Shown in pieces: positions 28,914-32,916 of a stretch of DNA of 32,916 nucleotides. Source of the DNA: an uncultured Prochlorococcus sp. (GTDB taxonomy: Bacteria > Cyanobacteriota > Cyanobacteriia > PCC-6307 > Cyanobiaceae); NCBI GenBank assembly GCA_902526435.1, contig CABZLA010000011.1, positions 1 to 32,916 on the forward strand. The letters are read 5' to 3'. The notes beneath the pieces were generated by a model. That model made no database searches, was not told the origin of the DNA, and saw nothing but the letters and a program-made list of their open reading frames with translations. A program made the translations under genes and the position numbers. Within the stretch, counting starts at the first letter, position 1; the number at the start of each line of letters is the position of its first letter.

Positions 28914-29771
28914 ATGATTACGAGTAAAACATCATTTCTTGCTTTGATTGGAAATCCAGTAAGTCATTCTTTATCTCCAGTTATGCAGAATGCAGCTATT
29001 CAATATTTAGACCTTGATTTAATTTATATGGCTATTCCTTGTAAAAATGAGGACTTAAAAGTAGTTGTTAATTCTCTAAAAAAAATGAATTGTAAAGGTC
29101 TAAACATTACAATTCCCTTTAAACAAAAAGTATTTGATATTTGTAGTGAAATATCTCCAGTTGCAAAAAAAGTAAAGGCCATAAATACTCTCAAAATAAC
29201 CGACAATAAAGATTGGATTGGAACAAATACCGATGTTGATGGATTTATCTATCCTTTAAAAAAACTTAATTTAGTAAAAAAAAGTTCATTAATTTTAGGG
29301 TCTGGGGGAGCTGCAAGATCAGTAATTCAAGGCCTAATAGAATTAAAATTATCAAAAATTACAATCATAACGCGAAAAAAAAATTCTTTAAATGAATTAA
29401 TTACCAATTTTAAAGATGATATCAAAATAGAAGTTTTACTTAGTACTAATCCCAAAATTGATAATTTAATTAAAGAAGCTGATTTAATAGTCAATACAAC
29501 TCCAGTAGGGATGATCGATACCACAAATGATGTTGATATACCATTTGGTGAAAACTTTTGGAATTCTATAAACTCAAATACTATTGTTTATGATCTTATT
29601 TACAATCCTTCTCCTACTCCATTCTTAAAATTTTGCGATAAAAAAGGATGCATGACTATAGACGGTATACAAATGCTTATTGCTCAAGGGGCAAAATCAT
29701 TATCATATTGGACAAACGGGTTAGAAGTACCTTTTGAGGTTATGCATGATGCATTAAAAAAATATCTTTAA
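28914..29771 (+). CDS. aroE: Shikimate dehydrogenase (NADP+)
   Basis: Reduces 3-dehydroshikimate to shikimate with NADPH. The 285-residue protein has the shikimate-binding NPVSHSLSP (14-22), the catalytic pair Lys70 in NITIPFKQK and Asp107 in GTNTDVDGF, the nucleotide-binding ILGSGGAARS, VNTTPVGM, and YDLIYNPSPTPFL near the end. It is divergent from dnaK across 117 nt, most of it AT-rich but with a short GC-richer patch at 28860-28888 that I could not assign. The ATG at 28914 follows a run of T and A with no Shine-Dalgarno. Confidence 0.96.
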   Translation: MITSKTSFLALIGNPVSHSLSPVMQNAAIQYLDLDLIYMAIPCKNEDLKVVVNSLKKMNCKGLNITIPFKQKVFDICSEISPVAKKVKAINTLKITDNKDWIGTNTDVDGFIYPLKKLNLVKKSSLILGSGGAARSVIQGLIELKLSKITIITRKKNSLNELITNFKDDIKIEVLLSTNPKIDNLIKEADLIVNTTPVGMIDTTNDVDIPFGENFWNSINSNTIVYDLIYNPSPTPFLKFCDKKGCMTIDGIQMLIAQGAKSLSYWTNGLEVPFEVMHDALKKYL

Positions 29772-29879
29772 TCAAATAAACTATTTATAGTTATAAATAA
29801 TTTGACCTTGATAATGTATCGTAAGTAATGAACAGACGCTCATTAAACAAATTCTGAGCCAAAGACCTTGTCTGAAATT

Positions 29880-30347
29880 ATGACCGATCAAATTTTTTAC
29901 GAAACAATGTACATTCTTCGTCCTGATATAGCGGAGGATGAAGTTACTAATCACATAGACAAATATAATAAGCTTCTTGAAGAATTAGGGGGTAAAATAC
30001 TTGATAGTCAAATGAGAGGTAAAAGGAGATTAGCTTATCAAATAGCAAAACATAGAGAAGGTATTTATGTGCAATTAAGTCATCAAGGAGATGGCCAACA
30101 TATCTTCAAAATAGAAAAAGCGATGCGTTTAAGTGAAGATGTTATTAGATATTTGACAGTAAAACAAGAAGGACCTTTACCGACGCCAAGATCTTCCAGT
30201 AAAGGATCTACCCAGTCAGAAAAAAAAGAAATTGAGAATATTAACTCAACTAATAAATCAGAACCTAAAGAAGACGAAACTAATGATAAAAAAACAGCAG
30301 TTTCTGAAACCCTATCTCCTCAAGGAAAAGAGTCTCAAGAGGCTTGA
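29880..30347 (+). CDS. rpsF: 30S ribosomal protein S6 with acidic/serine-rich C-terminal tail
   Basis: Small-subunit protein at the platform, which normally pairs with S18. The S6 fold covers about residues 1-98 ([48 protein letters not shown]). A tail of roughly 57 residues follows, rich in Ser, Glu, Lys, Asn and Thr and without hydrophobic core residues. S6 proteins vary at this end; the role of the tail is unknown. From the ATG at 29880 the protein has 155 residues; a TTG at 29868 would add four. No rpsR or rplI is adjacent, so it is separate from the usual S6-S18 operon. It ends 3 nt from the convergent argG stop. Confidence 0.94.
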   Translation: MTDQIFYETMYILRPDIAEDEVTNHIDKYNKLLEELGGKILDSQMRGKRRLAYQIAKHREGIYVQLSHQGDGQHIFKIEKAMRLSEDVIRYLTVKQEGPLPTPRSSSKGSTQSEKKEIENINSTNKSEPKEDETNDKKTAVSETLSPQGKESQEA

Positions 30348-30352
30348 ACTCT
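30329..30352. terminator. Candidate hairpin shared by the ends of rpsF and argG
   Basis: AGAGT-c-TCAAG, loop AGG, CTTGA-ACTCT: ten base pairs with one bulged C and a 3-nt loop. The hairpin contains the rpsF stop (30345-30347) and touches the argG stop. No T-run follows at once: on the plus strand a run of five T begins about 10 nt later, and the minus strand has none, so an intrinsic terminator is only one reading. Confidence 0.35.
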
Positions 30353-31565
30353 AACTATTCATTTTTGAATTTAATTCTGCCCATATTTTATTAGACATCC
30401 CCCACATATAAATAAATCCTTCTGCCTGCTTGTGATTAAAAATATCATCTTTACTATAAGTTGCAAGATCTTCTCTATAAAGAGAGTTTTTTTCAGAAGA
30501 ACGACCAATTACTATTGCATTTCCTTTATGTAATCTTATTTTGACCTTACCACTAACAGATGATTGAGTAGTATCAATAAAACCATCTAATGCTTGCTTG
30601 AGAGGACCAAACCAAAATCCCTGATAAACTAATTGACCCCATTTTTTTTCTACTAAATTTTTGAAATCTAATACATCTGGATTTAATGTTATGCTTTCCA
30701 ATTCTTTGTGAGCTTTTATAAGAAGTAAAAGGCCTGGCGCCTCATATATTTCTCTACTCTTAATACCGACAACTCTATCTTCGATCATATCTATTCTTCC
30801 AAAGCCATGTTCTCCTGCCAAAGAATTAGCCTTTTGAATAATATCTACAGGACTTAAAAATTCATCATCTATTGCAATAGGAAATCCATTTTGAAATACA
30901 ATTTCTATATCTTTTGGAGCATTTGGTGCGTCATAAATAGATGAAGTCATATCAAAAACGTCTTCATTTGGTTCTTGCATTGGATCTTCCAATAAACCAG
31001 CTTCAATACTACGACCAAGAAGATTTACATCAATGGAATAAGGTGACTTCTTAGAAACAGGAGCAGGAATTCCAAATTTTTCTCCATACAAAATAGCTTC
31101 TTCTCTACTCATCTTCCATTCTCTAGCAGGTGTAATGATCTGTAAATCAGGTCCTAAAGCATGAATAGCTAAATCAAATCTTACTTGGTCATTTCCTTTT
31201 CCTGTACAACCATGCGCCACGGCATCAGCATTTAGTTCTCTTGCCAAATTTACAAGATTTTCCGCTATCAGGGGTCTGGCCAAAGCTGTTGATAAAGGAT
31301 ACTTTTCTCCATAAAGTGCATTCGCTCTAATAGCGGGAAAAGCATACTTTTCTACAAAATTATCTATTAAATTACCAATCACAGATTTTGTCGCACCTGA
31401 ATTTAAGGCTTTTTGTCTAACAATCTCTAAATCATCTCCTTGACCAAGATCGGCTACAAAAGTTACGACTTCTGGAATACCATATTCATTTTTTAAATAT
31501 GGAATGCAGACACTAGTATCAACCCCTCCAGAATATGCAAGAACAACTTTTTTTACCTGCTGCAT
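30351..31565 (-). CDS. argG: Argininosuccinate synthase
   Basis: Joins citrulline and aspartate with ATP to give argininosuccinate, the penultimate step of arginine synthesis. The 404-residue length is typical. The N-terminal PP-loop is [18 protein letters not shown] (about 7-24), then [16 protein letters not shown], the aspartate/citrulline-binding region, [22 protein letters not shown] and the C-terminal helix with [13 protein letters not shown]. Its start has one of the few good Shine-Dalgarno sites in the window, formed inside the last codons of the small membrane protein gene upstream. Arginine is a precursor of agmatine, which SpeB uses. Confidence 0.98.
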   Translation of the reverse strand: MQQVKKVVLAYSGGVDTSVCIPYLKNEYGIPEVVTFVADLGQGDDLEIVRQKALNSGATKSVIGNLIDNFVEKYAFPAIRANALYGEKYPLSTALARPLIAENLVNLARELNADAVAHGCTGKGNDQVRFDLAIHALGPDLQIITPAREWKMSREEAILYGEKFGIPAPVSKKSPYSIDVNLLGRSIEAGLLEDPMQEPNEDVFDMTSSIYDAPNAPKDIEIVFQNGFPIAIDDEFLSPVDIIQKANSLAGEHGFGRIDMIEDRVVGIKSREIYEAPGLLLLIKAHKELESITLNPDVLDFKNLVEKKWGQLVYQGFWFGPLKQALDGFIDTTQSSVSGKVKIRLHKGNAIVIGRSSEKNSLYREDLATYSKDDIFNHKQAEGFIYMWGMSNKIWAELNSKMNS

Positions 31566-31571
31566 TAAAAT

Positions 31572-31802
31572 TTACCTCCAAAGAAAAAAGCTGAAATCCT
31601 TATTACCTTCAGCTTTCAAAATTTTATTAAAAACTAATAGTATTGTAACTACAAGTGCTGGACCAAAAACTAGAAAAAGTACAAGATAATTATTAATTAA
31701 TAAAATATCTGGCTTTAAAATGCCATAGTATTTAAAAAAAATGGCAAGGAAGACTGAAATTGGCCAAATTAGAAAATATTTTAAATTTTTTTTATTAAAC
31801 AA
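31572..31802 (-). CDS. Small two-segment membrane protein of unknown function
   Basis: A 76-residue protein with a charged start (MFNKKNLK), two hydrophobic stretches (about residues 9-26 and 33-58) and a short basic or polar end. I do not recognise the family. It lies 6 nt upstream of argG on the same strand, and its last codons (Trp-Arg-stop) contain the argG Shine-Dalgarno, which suggests cotranscription and translational coupling. It faces the DUF3134-like gene across a 54-nt divergent spacer. The intact frame, position and composition support a real gene, but no function is inferred. Confidence 0.65.
   Translation of the reverse strand: MFNKKNLKYFLIWPISVFLAIFFKYYGILKPDILLINNYLVLFLVFGPALVVTILLVFNKILKAEGNKDFSFFLWR
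31574..31579 (-). promoter_or_regulatory. Strong ribosome binding site of argG
   Basis: The minus strand reads GGAGGT with 8 nt to the argG ATG. The GGAGG bases are codons of the upstream small membrane protein gene and the T begins its TAA stop, so ribosomes ending there are placed over the argG start. Confidence 0.8.
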
Positions 31803-31830
31803 AATTTTTCAAGTGGATGTTTATGTATTA

Positions 31831-31839
31831 TGGTATAAG
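31831..31839 (+). promoter_or_regulatory. Possible extended -10 promoter for the DUF3134-like gene and mraY
   Basis: TGGTATAAG fits the extended -10 form TGnTATAAT with one mismatch and ends 17 nt before the ATG at 31857, giving a leader of about 10 nt. No purine-rich ribosome site is seen in the leader. Confidence 0.4.
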
Positions 31840-31856
31840 AAAACAGACTTTTTTAA

Positions 31857-32135
31857 ATGGAAACTAATAAACTCAAGATTAGATTAAGTGAAATTGCTGA
31901 AGTAAATCCCGCTTTAACTTGTTATCACAGAGAGGAACCTGCTCCTGTATTGCCATTAAGGGAAGAGCCTGATTTACTATCTTGGCTAGAAGAAACAGGC
32001 AGACTTGTAAATGAAAAAGATGGAGATTCTCAAGAGATAAGTACAATTGAAGAAGAAGAACTTTCAGCTTTAATGGGAGAAAAAGAAGATTATAAAACCG
32101 AAGAAGACGTTTCAAATGATGATTGGGAAGACTAG
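31857..32135 (+). CDS. DUF3134-like small acidic cyanobacterial protein
   Basis: A 92-residue soluble protein. NPALTCYHREEPAPVLPLREEPDLLSWLEETGRLV (about 17-51) recalls the proline/arginine-rich core of the cyanobacterial DUF3134 family (from memory, not searched). The rest is strongly acidic, with runs such as IEEEEL and a DDWED end, and is likely flexible. Function unknown. Its last 20 nt overlap the start of mraY, so the two are probably cotranscribed and translationally coupled. It is divergent from the small membrane protein upstream of argG. Confidence 0.75.
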   Translation: METNKLKIRLSEIAEVNPALTCYHREEPAPVLPLREEPDLLSWLEETGRLVNEKDGDSQEISTIEEEELSALMGEKEDYKTEEDVSNDDWED

Positions 32136-32916
32136 ATCACTAACTTTTACATCATTATTTTTCTTACTTGTAATTTCATTAATAGTAAATTCTTACATTT
32201 TCAATAGTTTACTAATAATTAATGTTTTTCTTATATCTAGTTTAATTTCCTTAGTAATAACAAAATATGGTTTAAAAATAATAAAACAATTAAATTTATT
32301 ACAAAATATAAGAATAGAAGGTCCATCTCTTCATTTAAATAAAACAAATACTCCTACCATGGGCGGAATATTTATTATTTTGCCATTTTTATTACTACTT
32401 TTAATAGTAAATAATAACTTTGATTCTATTGGTATATTATTATTATTTTTTTGTACTATAAGTTTTTTTATTATAGGATTTTTAGACGATTATTTAAGTA
32501 TTTCAAACAAAAAAAATACAGGTTTAAAATCTAATGAAAAGTTTATATTACAAGCTTTAATTTCGGTTTTATTTATCATATTTGCAAGTCAAAGCAATTA
32601 TATTAATCCTTTGATCACTATATCTAATAATTGGATTATAGATACAAATATAGTAATTTTTCCAATCTGTTTTTTAACTATAGTTGGTTTAAGCAATGCA
32701 GTAAATTTGACTGACGGCCTAGACGGATTAGCTGCTGGATGCAGCGCAATAGTTTTTTTTGGCCTTGGTACGGAAATATTTATTAAAAGTCAAAAAGATT
32801 TAATAATTTATGGTCTTATTTCCTATGCAATGTCTGGTTTATGTATAGGATTTCTAAAATACAACAAATATCCTGCAAAGATATTTATGGGAGATACTGG
32901 ATCATTAACAATTGGT
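32116..32916 (+). CDS. mraY: Phospho-N-acetylmuramoyl-pentapeptide transferase, 3' end cut by window edge
   Basis: Transfers phospho-MurNAc-pentapeptide from UDP to undecaprenyl phosphate at the inner face of the plasma membrane, making lipid I for peptidoglycan. The frame runs open from ATG 32116 (a second ATG follows at 32119) to the right edge, about 267 codons of a protein usually near 360. Hydrophobic helices alternate with family motifs: NTPTMGGIFII, GFLDDYLSISNKK with the paired aspartates, GLSNAVNLTDGLDGLAAG, and IFMGDTGSL just before the edge. GAAGAAG lies about 10 nt upstream of the start as a weak ribosome site. The start lies inside the DUF3134-like gene. Confidence 0.95.
   Translation, partial: MMIGKTRSLTFTSLFFLLVISLIVNSYIFNSLLIINVFLISSLISLVITKYGLKIIKQLNLLQNIRIEGPSLHLNKTNTPTMGGIFIILPFLLLLLIVNNNFDSIGILLLFFCTISFFIIGFLDDYLSISNKKNTGLKSNEKFILQALISVLFIIFASQSNYINPLITISNNWIIDTNIVIFPICFLTIVGLSNAVNLTDGLDGLAAGCSAIVFFGLGTEIFIKSQKDLIIYGLISYAMSGLCIGFLKYNKYPAKIFMGDTGSLTIG

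Noticed and set aside
29802-29830. TTGACC upstream of rpsF as a -35 element.
   Set aside because: No acceptable -10 lies 16-18 nt downstream, and the closest TAnnnT (29817) is only 9 nt away.

Overview
The window is a stretch of cyanobacterial chromosome, most likely from a high-light-adapted Prochlorococcus (inference). The grounds are the very AT-rich sequence with A/T-ending codons throughout, the extreme compaction (genes overlap or lie a few bases apart, often without a Shine-Dalgarno sequence), and a cyanobacterial gene set: a group 2 sigma-70 factor, a phytol/dolichol-kinase-type membrane protein, a DUF3134-like protein and a second-type DnaK. There is no insertion sequence, phage gene, CRISPR array or integrase. 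No gene-free stretch exceeds 300 bases; the longest is 17909-18113 (205 nt), ahead of the sigma factor gene.

Layout. 1-2827, minus strand: valS (its 3' part lies outside the window), a HesB/IscA-like protein and tRNA-Val(UAC). 2926-13729, plus strand, one tightly packed run: mazG-speE-speB (overlapping), gcvT, aspS, pyrG, then queE-queC-pabB-pabC (the last three overlap). 13732-14517, minus: cobA. 14563-19783, plus: an MFS transporter, ppk, the sigma factor and a phytol-kinase-like gene. 19785-20852, minus: DAHP synthase. 20954-24895, plus: acnB and a CLC anion transporter. 24908-25762, minus: purU. 25813-26895, plus: an FAD-dependent amine oxidase. 26892-28796, minus: a DnaK. 28914-30347, plus: aroE and rpsF. 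30351-31802, minus: argG preceded by a small membrane protein. 31857-32916, plus: a DUF3134-like protein overlapping mraY, which runs off the right edge.

How the genes fit together. Several pathways recur: folate and one-carbon units (pabB, pabC, gcvT, purU), the chorismate route (DAHP synthase, aroE, and pabB as a consumer), polyamines (speB makes putrescine, speE makes spermidine), the queuosine/7-deazaguanine precursor preQ0 (queE, queC), nucleotide supply and clean-up (pyrG, mazG), siroheme/cobalamin (cobA), polyphosphate (ppk) and translation (valS, tRNA-Val, aspS, rpsF). This is core metabolism. I found no convincing new multi-gene system.

The points most worth a second look are local: a duplicated AT-rich module upstream of the sigma factor gene, five convergent gene pairs with almost no space for terminators, a probable leaderless promoter, a tRNA-Val with a mismatched T-stem, a CLC transporter with an altered selectivity motif, and two small proteins of unknown function coupled to argG and mraY. 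All calls were made by reading the sequence; no search was run.
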